Shown: positions 25,526 to 34,551, numbered from the stretch's first letter. The stretch is DNA of 39,960 bases from Treponema sp. (GCA_009785215.1 WQWU01000021.1:1-39960), one strand, 5' to 3'. Notes: a model not told the origin generated them from the sequence alone. Made by a program: numbers and translations.

Positions 25526-26308
25526 ATGCGTAATAAATTAACCGATGAACTGGCTGTCTGCGGCATGAACGCAGTACTTGCAATAGGTGAACATCATCCT
25601 GAGATAATTAACCGCCTCTTTCTGCGGGAAGAAAGACTGCCAAGTTTTACCTCTGTCTGTAAACTGCTTGCAGAACGCAAGCGTCCGTATAAAATCTGCG
25701 AAGACGAAGAACTGGAACGCATAAGTAAAAGCGTTCATCATCAAGGCATTGTTGCCATGATCGAAGAGCCAATAGTTGAACCATTAAAGCAGGAAGACCT
25801 AGACCTTTGGGCAAACGAAGGAAAAACAGGCGTTCTTCTTCATTCAATCGGAAACGATCACAATCTTGGCGCAATCGCAAGAGCGGCAGCCTTTTTTGAT
25901 GTCACTTTTATCATACTTAACGAAAAGGATACCGAGGCGCGGCTTACTACAAGCGCTTATCGTGTTGCAGAAGGCGCCTTTGAGCATTTAAAGGTACGCA
26001 GTATAAAAAGCACAACTGCTTTTCTTAAAGATGCATCAAAGCAAATTGTTACAATCGGCACCGATGTAAGAGCAAGGATGCGAATCGGTAACTTAAAAGA
26101 TATAGTAGAAAGTTATAAGCCAAAAACCTGTAAGTCCGGCTGCCGCGCCGGCGTCGCTCTTGTGCTTGGCAACGAAGAGATTGGGCTGCCGAAAGAGATA
26201 AAAGACAAGTGCACCTGCCTTTTGCGTATTCCAGGTACAGGAAACATCGACAGCTTGAATGTTTCACAAGCCGCCGCGCTTTTCCTGCATTCTATTTACG
26301 AGCGGTAA
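25526..26308 (+). CDS. TrmH/SpoU family RNA methyltransferase
   Basis: The 260-residue protein is a SPOUT-class SAM-dependent 2'-O-ribose methyltransferase for tRNA or rRNA. The three SpoU motifs are visible: 'IGNDHNLGAIARAAAFF' (motif 1, with the Asn and Arg of the active site), 'VALVLGNEEIGLPKEI' (motif 2) and 'IPGTGNIDSLNVSQAAALFLH' (motif 3). The first about 100 residues form a substrate-binding domain like that of RlmB/TsnR-type enzymes ('RLFLREERLPSF'). The exact nucleotide cannot be told. The ATG has no Shine-Dalgarno; TATAAA at 25515-25520 lies just upstream. It is divergent from the GerMN gene (47 nt) and ends 1 nt from the convergent phosphofructokinase gene. Confidence 0.92.
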   Translation: MRNKLTDELAVCGMNAVLAIGEHHPEIINRLFLREERLPSFTSVCKLLAERKRPYKICEDEELERISKSVHHQGIVAMIEEPIVEPLKQEDLDLWANEGKTGVLLHSIGNDHNLGAIARAAAFFDVTFIILNEKDTEARLTTSAYRVAEGAFEHLKVRSIKSTTAFLKDASKQIVTIGTDVRARMRIGNLKDIVESYKPKTCKSGCRAGVALVLGNEEIGLPKEIKDKCTCLLRIPGTGNIDSLNVSQAAALFLHSIYER

Positions 26309-26309
26309 A

Positions 26310-27641
26310 TCATCCGTTGAACTTGTTTACCATTAGCGGCGGCTGATGCGTTGCATCCAGCGTATCACGCCACAAGCTGCTTTCCGGATTTACCATATTA
26401 CGGTGCGATATTACTGTCTTAATGGGCAGATGAACAAACCGGTTGTTTACAAGACCAATAATCAATTTTGTCTTTCCTGCCATTGCCGCATGAGCCGCCG
26501 CGTTGCCAAGACGTTCGCAATAAATCGAATCATCCGGGTTTGCAGGGGATGAACGGATTGCATAACTAGGATCGATATACTTTAAATTAATCTCAATATT
26601 TTTTTCTTCAAAGTATTTAATTATCCTGCTTCTAAGATATATGCCAACGTCTGCCATTTTTACATTGCCGCCCGCATCAAACTTTTTATCAGTAATAAGC
26701 TGATCTTGCATTGCTCCTTCTGCTACAACAATTACAGCATGTTTGCGTTTTTTTAACCTTTCTTCCAGGTGAGTTAAAAAGCCATTATAACCTTCCAGAT
26801 TAAACGGCACTTCAGGTATCAAAACAAAGTTAACTTCGTGGCTTGCAAGCGCTGTGTGCGCCGCAATAAACCCGGAATCCCTGCCCATAACCTTAACAAG
26901 ACCAATGCCGTTAATTGCAGATGACGCTTCCATGTGCGCTGCAGAAACAACTTCAACAGCTTTGGCTACAGCAGTATTAAAACCAAAAGATCTGTCTATC
27001 AGCGCAAAATCATTATCTACTGTTTTTGGAATGCCAATCAGCGCAATTTTCAGATTTCTCTTGTCGACTTCTTCGGCAATATCCAATGTACCGCGCTGAG
27101 TTCCGTCTCCGCCTATTGTAAAAAGCATGTTCAAATTGAGTTTTTGCATCGCATCTACAATCTTTACTACTTCTTTACCGCCGCCGCGGGCGCTGCCTAA
27201 AAATGTGCCGCCTAATTTGTGAATATCATCTACGACATCGGGGTTTAATTCTTTTACTCCGAATCCGGATTCAGGCAAAAAGCCCCTGTAACCGTACTGA
27301 ATACCGGATATCCTTGTAACTCCGTATCGAGTCCACAGACAGCGTACAATCGCTCTTATAACATCATTAATTCCAGGACAAAGACCTCCGCAGGTAACAA
27401 TTCCGGCATGAACATGGGCAGGAGTAAAATAAATATGTTCGCGGGGTCCAGATCTTTCCAAAACATGTTTTCTTTCTACAGGATTCTGGGGGCCTGGTAT
27501 AATAAATGAACTTAAACGCACAAACCTGTCATCTGTTACATAATCAGCTACTTTATCGCCAAGATCTTTTGACATAATTATCGGTGATTGAACCGTTGCT
27601 TTACCTAGCTCGTTAATAGTAAAATCTAAATCATTATCCAT
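26310..27641 (-). CDS. 6-phosphofructokinase (GGDGT type, probably ATP-dependent)
   Basis: The 443-residue enzyme phosphorylates fructose 6-phosphate in glycolysis. Family motifs include '[20 protein letters not shown]' (nucleotide loop), '[11 protein letters not shown]', '[22 protein letters not shown]' region with the catalytic Asp of 'TVDND', and '[17 protein letters not shown]'. The GGDG form, rather than GGDD, is the usual mark of ATP use instead of pyrophosphate, so ATP is inferred. Length suits the longer spirochaete/plant-like group. The start at 27641 is chosen because AGGAGG lies 7 nt upstream; an ATG at 27665 lies before that RBS. It is divergent from hflK across 73 nt and ends 1 nt from the TrmH-like gene. 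Confidence 0.92.
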   Translation of the reverse strand: MDNDLDFTINELGKATVQSPIIMSKDLGDKVADYVTDDRFVRLSSFIIPGPQNPVERKHVLERSGPREHIYFTPAHVHAGIVTCGGLCPGINDVIRAIVRCLWTRYGVTRISGIQYGYRGFLPESGFGVKELNPDVVDDIHKLGGTFLGSARGGGKEVVKIVDAMQKLNLNMLFTIGGDGTQRGTLDIAEEVDKRNLKIALIGIPKTVDNDFALIDRSFGFNTAVAKAVEVVSAAHMEASSAINGIGLVKVMGRDSGFIAAHTALASHEVNFVLIPEVPFNLEGYNGFLTHLEERLKKRKHAVIVVAEGAMQDQLITDKKFDAGGNVKMADVGIYLRSRIIKYFEEKNIEINLKYIDPSYAIRSSPANPDDSIYCERLGNAAAHAAMAGKTKLIIGLVNNRFVHLPIKTVISHRNMVNPESSLWRDTLDATHQPPLMVNKFNG

Positions 27642-27679
27642 AAAATATCCTCCTGTTTTGTCCATTATAATACTATTAC

Positions 27680-27708
27680 TTGAGTTTTAAAAGAGCACAT
27701 AGTATACT
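27680..27708 (+). promoter_or_regulatory. promoter of the hflK operon (leaderless geometry)
   Basis: TTGAGT (27680-27685) and TATACT (27703-27708) are 17 nt apart. The hflK ATG follows exactly 6 nt after the -10 box, with no room for a Shine-Dalgarno. Confidence 0.6.
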
Positions 27709-27714
27709 CATACT

Positions 27715-28665
27715 ATGAAATTTAATCCATCAAACATGGGCAAATTAAGCCCAAACATGCTAGTTTTAATTATTGTGGGAATATTGGTATTAATTATGCT
27801 GAGTACCAGTATTTTTATTGTTGATCAAACCGAACAAGCGGTTATTACACGATTTGGCAGGTATATCGCAACAAGAGGCCCAGGTCTGCATTTTAAGCTG
27901 CCCTTTGGCATCGACAGGAACTATACGGTAAATGTCAGGACAATTCAATCTCAAGAATTTGGTTACCGCACAGTAAGGGGCGGAAACCTGCCGACATACG
28001 CAAGCCAAACAGCAGAATCCATTATGCTCACAGGAGACCTTAATATAGTAGATGTTGAGTGGATTATCCAATACAGGGTTGTGGATCCAAAAGCATGGAC
28101 TTTTAATGTGCATGAAAGGCGGGAAACAATAAGAGACGTTTCACGTTCTGCTGTTAATATGCATGTCGGCGATCGCGCAATTGTAGAAATTATGGGCGGC
28201 CAAAGAAGCGCCATCGAAGCTGCAGCATTATCTTTTATGAATGATACTTTCCGCAGTTATGGTCTTGGAATTGATGTTATTACCGTTCAGCTTCAAAACG
28301 TAGCGCCTCCAGCCGGCGTCAGAGAAGCCTTTGAAGACGTAAACAGGGCTATGCAGGATTTAGAGCGGCTTGATAACGAAGGCCAGCAGATTTATAACGA
28401 AGAAATACCCAGAGCCAGAGGTCAGGCACGGCAAATGGTTGAGGAAGCAAGAGGATATGCTGCTGAACGCGTTAACAGAGCAAACGGCGATGTTGCCCGT
28501 TTTAATTCTGTTTATGCAGAATTTGTCCGCGCACCGGAAGTTACAAGACAAAGGCTTTATTACGAAATGATCGAAGAAGTATTCAGAGACGAGGATGGCA
28601 TGACATTAATCGACCGCAACCTGCGGAACTTCCTTCCTCTAATGAATGTTGGAGGAAACAGATAA
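27715..28665 (+). CDS. hflK: HflK, FtsH-associated SPFH/prohibitin protein
   Basis: The 316-residue protein has one N-terminal membrane helix ('MLVLIIVGILVLIMLSTSIFI' region, about 14-34) then an SPFH (band 7) domain ('DQTEQAVITRFGRY', 'GPGLHFKLPFGID', 'LNIVDVEWIIQYRVVDPKAWTF') and a long helical C-terminal part ('ARQMVEEARGYAAERVNRANGD'). HflK and HflC form a large ring-shaped complex in the cytoplasmic membrane that surrounds and modulates the FtsH protease. It lacks the Gly/Pro-rich N-terminal extension found in E. coli HflK. The start is supported by a strong promoter 6 nt upstream; the mRNA is probably leaderless. hflC follows with a one-base overlap. Confidence 0.95.
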   Translation: MKFNPSNMGKLSPNMLVLIIVGILVLIMLSTSIFIVDQTEQAVITRFGRYIATRGPGLHFKLPFGIDRNYTVNVRTIQSQEFGYRTVRGGNLPTYASQTAESIMLTGDLNIVDVEWIIQYRVVDPKAWTFNVHERRETIRDVSRSAVNMHVGDRAIVEIMGGQRSAIEAAALSFMNDTFRSYGLGIDVITVQLQNVAPPAGVREAFEDVNRAMQDLERLDNEGQQIYNEEIPRARGQARQMVEEARGYAAERVNRANGDVARFNSVYAEFVRAPEVTRQRLYYEMIEEVFRDEDGMTLIDRNLRNFLPLMNVGGNR

Positions 28666-29645
28666 TGAAAAAAACATACACTACACTAATTATTATAGGC
28701 GTTGTTGTTCTTGGTATAATTATTGCCGGCCCCTTATATGTTATAAACGAAGGTGAACAGGCTGTAATTGTTCAGTTGGGCAGAATTGTAGACGTAATTA
28801 CTGATGCCGGTCTTCATGTTAAGATTCCTTTTATTGATGAAGTAGTCCGTTATCCAAAAAAAATAATGGCATGGAATGGTGAACCCAGAACTATACCAAC
28901 AAGAGAAAGACAGTATATCTTTGTTGATGTCGTAGCGCGCTGGCGTATTGCAGATCCAAAGATTTTTTATGAATCAATTAATACCGTAGATGCAGCTTAT
29001 ATAAAACTTGCAGAAATTATCGACTCAGAAGTGCGTACTGTAGTAGCCGGAAACCCGTTAATTGAATCTGTAAGAAACTCAGATATAATCATGGAAAGTT
29101 CGTCCGCCATCCAGGATCCCGGCATTGGAGAAGACATAGACGGAGAAATTATCGCAGTATCTCAAACAAGAACAAATCATGAACCTATTACATTGGGCAG
29201 ACGCAGGCTTGCAGAAGAAATTCTTAGAAGATCTCAGCGCATGATTTCTGAATATGGAATTGAACTTATCGATGTTGTTACAAGACAGATTAGTTATTCA
29301 CCGGAACTTACATCCAGTGTTTACCAGCGTATGATAAGGGAACGAAATCAGGTAGCTATGTATTTCCGTTCTCAGGGCGAAGGCCGCAAAGCAGTATGGC
29401 TCGGCAGAATGGACAATGAAAAGCGTTCAATACTTTCCGCTGCATATACAGAAGCGCAGACAATTATGGGTAATGCCGATGCTGAAGCTGCAAGGATTTA
29501 CGCAGCCGCATATAATGCCCCGGGAAGAAGAGAATTTTATTCCTTTTGGAGAGGGATAGAATCGTATCGTCAAACCATGCCTAAGTTTGAAAAAACACTG
29601 ACTACAGACATGGAATATTTCCGTTATCTATATAATCCAAGATAA
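28665..29645 (+). CDS. hflC: HflC, FtsH-associated SPFH/prohibitin protein
   Basis: The 326-residue partner of HflK starts in the overlap TAATG, so translation is coupled. One membrane helix (about 6-27) is followed by a band 7 domain ('NEGEQAVIVQLGRIVDV', 'DAGLHVKIPFID', 'FVDVVARWRIADPKIFY', 'SEVRTVVAGN'). The C-terminal helix carries 'MIRERNQVAMYFRSQGEGR', 'ERxxxAxxxRxEG'-like, then 'DAEAARIYAAAYN', the end seen in HflC. Length is typical. The complex is expected to regulate membrane proteolysis by FtsH; ftsH is not in the window. The next gene, 18 nt on, encodes a kinase-like membrane protein. Confidence 0.95.
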   Translation: MKKTYTTLIIIGVVVLGIIIAGPLYVINEGEQAVIVQLGRIVDVITDAGLHVKIPFIDEVVRYPKKIMAWNGEPRTIPTRERQYIFVDVVARWRIADPKIFYESINTVDAAYIKLAEIIDSEVRTVVAGNPLIESVRNSDIIMESSSAIQDPGIGEDIDGEIIAVSQTRTNHEPITLGRRRLAEEILRRSQRMISEYGIELIDVVTRQISYSPELTSSVYQRMIRERNQVAMYFRSQGEGRKAVWLGRMDNEKRSILSAAYTEAQTIMGNADAEAARIYAAAYNAPGRREFYSFWRGIESYRQTMPKFEKTLTTDMEYFRYLYNPR

Positions 29646-29663
29646 CATAAAAAAGGAATAATA

Positions 29664-31040
29664 ATGGAACAACGTATCCACATTTCCAATGTTGATAACA
29701 GCCCGGCAATGTGCTTTGATACCGGGCTGGATCCGCGTTCATTTGCCAGGACAAAAATGTCTCAGAGCTTAATTGAGCAGGGGTATGTTGTAAGTCCTGA
29801 CGGGTCTCATGAAATATGGAGAGCATCGGGTGTTAATGAAACAAACGGCTCCATGAGGGTTTATGGGCCATTGTTTCAGGGAAAAAGACTGGATATTCTT
29901 TTAAACTCCCAGCAGTCTGATCTTAGACAGGCGGCATTGGAAGCTGTTGTTCACTGGATAAAAGCAAAATTATTTTTGGGCGATACACACTCTGCACTAA
30001 ACCCCGGCGCATCATTTGTAGATTCCAAAGGCGGCGTATTTTTTTCTCCTGAACATTTATCCAACCGTTGTCTTTATGTAGAAGGAACTCAGCTAGACCG
30101 CTTTAACTGCCCGGACTTAACCGGCATGGATACTGCAGCTTTTTGCGCCGGAGTAATGCTGTATCAGATTTTTTCCGGTGTTCATCCTTATCCGTCTGCA
30201 GAAATATATCAGGATATGAGAGAAGGCATTTTTATGCCGGTGCATCTTGCTATCCCGAATCTGGATAACAAACTGGCAGGTCTTATACAATCTTCTCTAT
30301 TGCTGCCTGTTCCAAGGAAACGAACCGGAAAAAGCGGAACCGATATACTAACAGAACTTCTTAATACATTAACCGGCAATGAAAGAGCAGTATCTCCTAT
30401 TTCATCCCTATACATAAAATTGCCTGCAGAAAAAACGGATCAGGTAGAAAGAGAAAAAAGAATGCACAGTTTGAAACAAAACTCTTTTATCAGAACAAAA
30501 CGTTTTGTTGTTCAAAACAGGCACCTTTTAACAGGTATTTCTGTCGCTGTATTTTTTATTCTTTTTATTGTTTTTAATACAGCAAGCGGATTATCGCGAA
30601 GGCCGACAACAGAAGGCATGTCATCTGAAGCAGTAGTTAAAGAATATTACGAAGCTTTCAGCGCATTGAACCACTTTTTTATGGAAGCATGCATTCAGGG
30701 AGCCGATAAAAGCGATTTAAATGCCGCCATCAGCCTTTTTGCAATTGTAAAAGCAAGACAAGCAAATGAAATGACACATAATCAGTCAATTATTCAGGCA
30801 AGAACCTGGAGAGAAGCCGGCGGCGAACTTCCTGCTCCCAATGTTTTCGGCGTTACAGATTTAACTGTTGTTTTCATCGGCGGCAGTGAAGATGAAGAAG
30901 GCATTGTTGTTTACCGCGCCGAATATTTATTATGGTCACCGAATGAAAACTTTTCCAGAAACCGCAGCGATGTACTGACACTAAGAAGAGACAGGCGCGG
31001 AAACTGGAGAATCATAGAAATAATCAGAACCGAAAGATAA
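29664..31040 (+). CDS. pseudokinase-like membrane protein with NTF2-like C-terminus
   Basis: The 458-residue protein is not a named family to me. Residues about 95-240 run like the C-lobe of a Ser/Thr kinase: 'GASFVDSKGGVFFSPEHL' occupies the place of the Asp-Phe-Gly region, 'MDTAAFCAGVMLYQIFSGVHPYP' matches the 'DxxxxGxxLYxLLTGxxPF' helix, and 'LAGLIQSSLLLP' the next. The HRD and DFG residues are missing, so it is likely catalytically dead. A single membrane helix lies at about 288-309, and the rest (about 320-458, 'VVKEYYEAFSALNHFF', 'NWRIIEIIRTE') resembles an NTF2-like fold on the outer side. The start has AAAGGA 7 nt upstream. Position after hflKC suggests a role near that complex. Confidence 0.65.
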   Translation: MEQRIHISNVDNSPAMCFDTGLDPRSFARTKMSQSLIEQGYVVSPDGSHEIWRASGVNETNGSMRVYGPLFQGKRLDILLNSQQSDLRQAALEAVVHWIKAKLFLGDTHSALNPGASFVDSKGGVFFSPEHLSNRCLYVEGTQLDRFNCPDLTGMDTAAFCAGVMLYQIFSGVHPYPSAEIYQDMREGIFMPVHLAIPNLDNKLAGLIQSSLLLPVPRKRTGKSGTDILTELLNTLTGNERAVSPISSLYIKLPAEKTDQVEREKRMHSLKQNSFIRTKRFVVQNRHLLTGISVAVFFILFIVFNTASGLSRRPTTEGMSSEAVVKEYYEAFSALNHFFMEACIQGADKSDLNAAISLFAIVKARQANEMTHNQSIIQARTWREAGGELPAPNVFGVTDLTVVFIGGSEDEEGIVVYRAEYLLWSPNENFSRNRSDVLTLRRDRRGNWRIIEIIRTER

Positions 31041-31098
31041 TATAAAGTTCGCAGAAAGACGGCATCCCGGCTTATTTAGATTGTATAAGGAAATTAAT

Positions 31099-31884
31099 TT
31101 GAATAAAAAGGCTTTTTTTATATGCGGTGATAATTTACTTTTACCGTCTGAAGTTTCTGATTCTGAATTTGCCGGCGGATTATCTGCAGAATTGGCAGAA
31201 ATTTTCGGCGAATACTCAATGTTTAAATTTCCTTCATTAGACAAGCCTGATTCAGCGGTAAATGTAGTTTCCATAGACCCAAAAATCAATATACCGGAAA
31301 ACTGGAAAAAAATTCCTGTGCGTCAAACGCTTGCCATGATAATAGCAGAAGCCGGATATTCTTACGATATTCTCCGCGCATGCCATATCGCTCAATGGCG
31401 CAGAGAATCAGTTTATTGCGGTTCATGCGGAGCAAAAAATACTGATGCAGAAAAGCAAACACAGCGATTGTGTTCCAGCTGCGGGCGAAGCGAGTTCCCA
31501 AGAATCTGCCCAGCCATTATTGTCATTATAACCGATGAAAAAAACAGAATCCTTCTTGCGCATAATAAAAGATTCCGTTCTGGCATGTATAGTCACATAT
31601 CGGGTTTTAACGAAGCCGGAGAAACACTGGAAGAAACAGTATCAAGAGAAGTTAAAGAAGAAGTAAATATCGAGGTAAAAGATATTACTTATATAAGATC
31701 ACAGCCGTGGCCGTTTCCCAACTCGCTCATGATCGGTTTTAAAGCATCATACTTATCAGGAACAATAAAACCCGACGGCGAAGAAATAGAAGATGTAAAC
31801 TGGTTTACAAAGAATAATCTGCCGGAACTTCCCGGCGAAGGTTCATTATCACGTTTTCTTATTAACGATTGGCAAAAAACCTGA
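31099..31884 (+). CDS. nudC: NudC-type NAD(H) pyrophosphatase / mRNA decapping Nudix hydrolase
   Basis: The 261-residue protein has a four-Cys zinc site (C107, C110, C125, C128 in 'CGSCG...CSSCG'), the Nudix box at 169-191 ('GFNEAGETLEETVSREVKEE', matching Gx5Ex7REUxEE) and the diagnostic 'SQPWPFPNS' motif at about 201. NudC hydrolyses NAD(H) and removes NAD caps from RNA. The start appears to be TTG at 31099, with AAGGA 7 nt upstream; a TTG at 31081 has no RBS. It is the last gene of the hflK-hflC-pseudokinase row, 58 nt after the previous stop, and no terminator is visible before it. Confidence 0.93.
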   Translation: MNKKAFFICGDNLLLPSEVSDSEFAGGLSAELAEIFGEYSMFKFPSLDKPDSAVNVVSIDPKINIPENWKKIPVRQTLAMIIAEAGYSYDILRACHIAQWRRESVYCGSCGAKNTDAEKQTQRLCSSCGRSEFPRICPAIIVIITDEKNRILLAHNKRFRSGMYSHISGFNEAGETLEETVSREVKEEVNIEVKDITYIRSQPWPFPNSLMIGFKASYLSGTIKPDGEEIEDVNWFTKNNLPELPGEGSLSRFLINDWQKT

Positions 31885-31891
31885 AAATTCG

Positions 31892-31920
31892 TTGCTTATC
31901 AATCTTAAATAACTTATATT
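31892..31920 (+). promoter_or_regulatory. promoter of the small-protein/AmrS/U32 operon
   Basis: TTGCTT (31892-31897) and TATATT (31915-31920) are 17 nt apart. Transcription from about 31927 would begin just before AGGAG at 31928-31932. Confidence 0.5.
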
Positions 31921-31938
31921 GTATATGAGGAGATCCAA

Positions 31939-32250
31939 ATGAGTAACATGAATTATTTAGAGATACTGCCTTTAAGTAGTATCACAAAATATGCGAAAGG
32001 CCATCCGAATGACGGCGTTCCTTTTACTGGTTACTCAAGGGTGCATCCATCGGACAAATCAAAATTAATTATTGTAAATGATCCTTTAGGTAATGAACCG
32101 TCTCTGCTGGAATTTAAACTGGAAGACATTCTTTTTGTAGAAGAAGTTCCTTCTGCAATAACAGAAGCTGGAGAAGGCGTTCCTATGGTTAAACTTTGGG
32201 TTCAACGCGGAGCCGTTGGGGTCAAACTTGAACCTTTCGAAGTAAAATGA
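31939..32250 (+). CDS. conserved hypothetical protein of 103 residues
   Basis: The product has no membrane segment, signal peptide or known motif. It is a compact acidic protein with alternating beta-like stretches: 'SKLIIVNDPLG', 'LLEFKLEDILFVEEVPSAI', 'VPMVKLWVQRGAVGVKLEPFEV'. AGGAG at 31928-31932 lies 6 nt before the ATG, and a promoter lies upstream. Its stop overlaps the start of AmrS (ATGA), so the two are translationally coupled and the protein may assist the radical SAM enzyme or share its substrate. I do not recognise a family. Confidence 0.8.
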   Translation: MSNMNYLEILPLSSITKYAKGHPNDGVPFTGYSRVHPSDKSKLIIVNDPLGNEPSLLEFKLEDILFVEEVPSAITEAGEGVPMVKLWVQRGAVGVKLEPFEVK

Positions 32251-33122
32251 CAGAAGCCTTATTCACAAGTAAATCCGGTGATGATATTTGCTGCGAATTG
32301 TGCCCTAACAAATGCAGGATAAAAAACGGCAGTTTTGGCTTATGCGGAGTTCGCGGTAACAAGGGAGGAATTGGAATCGTTCCGCTTTATGGTTTCATTA
32401 CCGCATTGGCAGTTGATCCAATAGAAAAAAAACCTCTTTATCATTTTAAACCGGGTTCTAAAATACTCTCTCTGGGTTTTGCCGGATGTAATCTGCGCTG
32501 TCCTTTTTGTCAAAATTGGCACATCTCGCAAAATACCGATATTTACGGAAAGCTAAACGGCAAATGGATACAGCCTGGCGAGGTAATTTCTGCAGCATTG
32601 GAAGTTAATAGTCCGTCAATTGCTTACACTTATTCCGAACCTCTTATTCATGCAGAGTATCTCATTAACTGTATGACACTTGCAAAAAAACACGGCATAA
32701 AAAATGTGCTTGTAACAAACGGCTGCATTAACGAAACTGCTGCTGCAGAAATTTTAAAACTTACCGATGCTGCAAATGTCGATTTAAAATGTTTTTCTGC
32801 AGAAACATATAAAAGTTTACTGGGTTATTCCGCCACTTCTGCTCTTCTTGAAACTGTTAAAAACTTTATCAAACTATGTTATAAAATGAAGGTGCATTTG
32901 GAGATAACAACATTAATTGTTCCGGAATTAAATGATTCTGCAGAAGAGATAAATGCCGCCGCTGATTTTATAACTTCCATAGATAAGGATATTCCCTGGC
33001 ATTTAACTGCATATCACCCTGCTTATCACTGGAGCGCTCCTGTAACGAATCCGGATTTTTTAAAAAGCATAGCTAAAGAAGCGGGAAAAAAACTTAATTA
33101 TGTTCACACAGGAAACATTTAA
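32247..33122 (+). CDS. amrS: AmmeMemoRadiSam system radical SAM enzyme
   Basis: The 291-residue protein is a radical SAM enzyme of the AmrS type, with an N-terminal Cys set ('CCELCPNKCRIKNGSFGLCG' region, residues 15-33), the SAM cluster C81-x3-C85-x2-C88 in 'FAGCNLRCPFCQNWHIS', and 'SIAYTYSEPLIHAEYL', 'NVLVTNGCINETAA', 'LTAYHPAY'. The family is known from comparative genomics as a partner of AMMECR1 and Memo proteins, neither of which is visible here. Reaction unknown. The start overlaps the upstream stop (ATGA). It is shorter than many relatives (about 330). The neighbour U32 protein and Cys-rich protein suggest Fe-S related work. Confidence 0.88.
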   Translation: MTEALFTSKSGDDICCELCPNKCRIKNGSFGLCGVRGNKGGIGIVPLYGFITALAVDPIEKKPLYHFKPGSKILSLGFAGCNLRCPFCQNWHISQNTDIYGKLNGKWIQPGEVISAALEVNSPSIAYTYSEPLIHAEYLINCMTLAKKHGIKNVLVTNGCINETAAAEILKLTDAANVDLKCFSAETYKSLLGYSATSALLETVKNFIKLCYKMKVHLEITTLIVPELNDSAEEINAAADFITSIDKDIPWHLTAYHPAYHWSAPVTNPDFLKSIAKEAGKKLNYVHTGNI

Positions 33123-33151
33123 TATGATAGAATGGGAAAAAGGAGATATAT

Positions 33152-33295
33152 ATGTCTGATCAAATTAATGAATCATGCCCATGTACATATCCATGTAATC
33201 GTCACGGCGACTGCAAGGCTTGCCAGGAGTACCATTTAAAAATTGGTTCCAGAACTTGCTGCGGCAAAACAGGCAAAGAAGATAATAAAAAATAA
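33152..33295 (+). CDS. small Cys-rich protein (DUF6485-like)
   Basis: This 47-residue gene has an excellent ribosome-binding site, AAGGAG at 33140-33145, 6 nt before the ATG, and fits exactly between AmrS (29 nt) and the U32 gene (6 nt). It has seven Cys: C9, C11, C15, C21, C24, C36, C37, in 'SCPCTYPCNRHGDCKACQEYH'. The pattern Cys-x-Tyr-Pro-Cys-x-Arg-His-Gly-x-Cys-x-x-Cys-x-x-Tyr-His recalls the DUF6485 group of anaerobes (from memory). A metal-binding or Fe-S-related role is plausible, but not shown. It is too short for usual ORF cut-offs. Confidence 0.8.
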   Translation: MSDQINESCPCTYPCNRHGDCKACQEYHLKIGSRTCCGKTGKEDNKK

Positions 33296-33301
33296 AACTT
33301 T

Positions 33302-34507
33302 ATGACAAACATAGAACTGCTTGCTCCTGCAGGTGATATGAATAAACTGCGTCTTGCTGTAAAATACGGAGCCGATGCTGTATATGCAGGCGGCCGTTTT
33401 GGACTGCGGGCAGGCGCAGTATTAGCAGCGCCGAATGAAAGCCACGAGGACTGCCTTGAAGAAGCTGTCTCTTATGTGCATTCGCACGGCAAAAAAATAT
33501 ATATTACAGTAAATATTTTTGCGCGTAACTCCGATTTTGAAGAAATAAAAGTATACGTAAAAAGACTGCAGGAAACCGGCGTTGATGCAGTAATTGTATC
33601 CGATCTTGGCGTATTAAAGCTTATTAGGGAAAATACATCTTTAGAAGTTCATATATCTACTCAGGCAAATGTATTGAATAAATATACAGCGCAGGAATAT
33701 GTTAATCTTGGAGCAAAGCGAATAATTCTTGCGCGCGAATGCAAGCAGAGCGAAATTAAAGAAATTGCCGAATATGTAAAAAATAGCTGCGATATCGAGG
33801 TTTTTGTGCACGGCGCCATGTGTGTAAGTTATTCAGGCAGGTGTATGATCTCCAATTACATGACAGAGCGCGAAGCAAACCGGGGCGAGTGTTCTCAGCC
33901 TTGCCGTTATAAATATTTCCCTTCTGGCACAATAATCGAAGAAAAGAGACCTACTGAACACTGGGGAATAGAAGAAGACATTCACGGCACATATATTATG
34001 AACAGTAAAGATCTTTGTTTAATAAATCATTTAGACGATTTAATTTCTGCCGGCGTAACAAGTTTTAAAATAGAAGGCAGAATGAAGTCCGATTATTATG
34101 TTGCCGCAGCGGTAAATACATACAGACACGCATTAGATAAAGAAAAAAATTTTAATTATCAGGAAGAAATAGATAAGATTGCGCACAGGCCATGGACAAC
34201 CGGATTTGTTTTTGAAAAAAATGACAGTCTCTTTATTGAACACACAAATGTAATTTCTACGCACGAAGTTGCTGGAATGTGTCTTGGCGGAAATAAAATA
34301 CTTCAGCGGAATGCATTTAACCAGGGAGACGAACTCGAGATATTATCGTTTGGCCGGAATCACAATAAAACATTTAAAGTGATGTCGGTAAAAGACGAGC
34401 AGGGGCAAAGTGTAACAAGGGCAAACAAGGCAGGCGCAGTTTATTTTTTAGAAACTGACGGTTTAACACTCGAACCAGACGAATTTTTAAGAAAAAAAGT
34501 AGTTTAA
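33302..34507 (+). CDS. U32 family peptidase-like protein (RNA hydroxylation type)
   Basis: The 401-residue protein starts with 'IELLAPAGDMNKLRLAVKYGADAVYAGG' region and carries the U32 signature 'EVFVHGAMCVSYSGRCMISNY' in part, with further Cys in 'GECSQPCRYKY', the four-Cys Fe-S site of the family. Although called peptidases, U32 members of this subfamily (TrhP/YrrO-like) act in tRNA 5-hydroxyuridine formation using prephenate; other U32 members take part in ubiquinone hydroxylation. It ends with 'GDELEILSFGRNHNKTFKV', the small beta domain of the subgroup. Located 6 nt after the Cys-rich gene in the same operon. Confidence 0.9.
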   Translation: MTNIELLAPAGDMNKLRLAVKYGADAVYAGGRFGLRAGAVLAAPNESHEDCLEEAVSYVHSHGKKIYITVNIFARNSDFEEIKVYVKRLQETGVDAVIVSDLGVLKLIRENTSLEVHISTQANVLNKYTAQEYVNLGAKRIILARECKQSEIKEIAEYVKNSCDIEVFVHGAMCVSYSGRCMISNYMTEREANRGECSQPCRYKYFPSGTIIEEKRPTEHWGIEEDIHGTYIMNSKDLCLINHLDDLISAGVTSFKIEGRMKSDYYVAAAVNTYRHALDKEKNFNYQEEIDKIAHRPWTTGFVFEKNDSLFIEHTNVISTHEVAGMCLGGNKILQRNAFNQGDELEILSFGRNHNKTFKVMSVKDEQGQSVTRANKAGAVYFLETDGLTLEPDEFLRKKVV

Positions 34508-34551
34508 ATATCAAAATTAAGCCTTTCTTGGTACTAAAAATTCATAAATTA

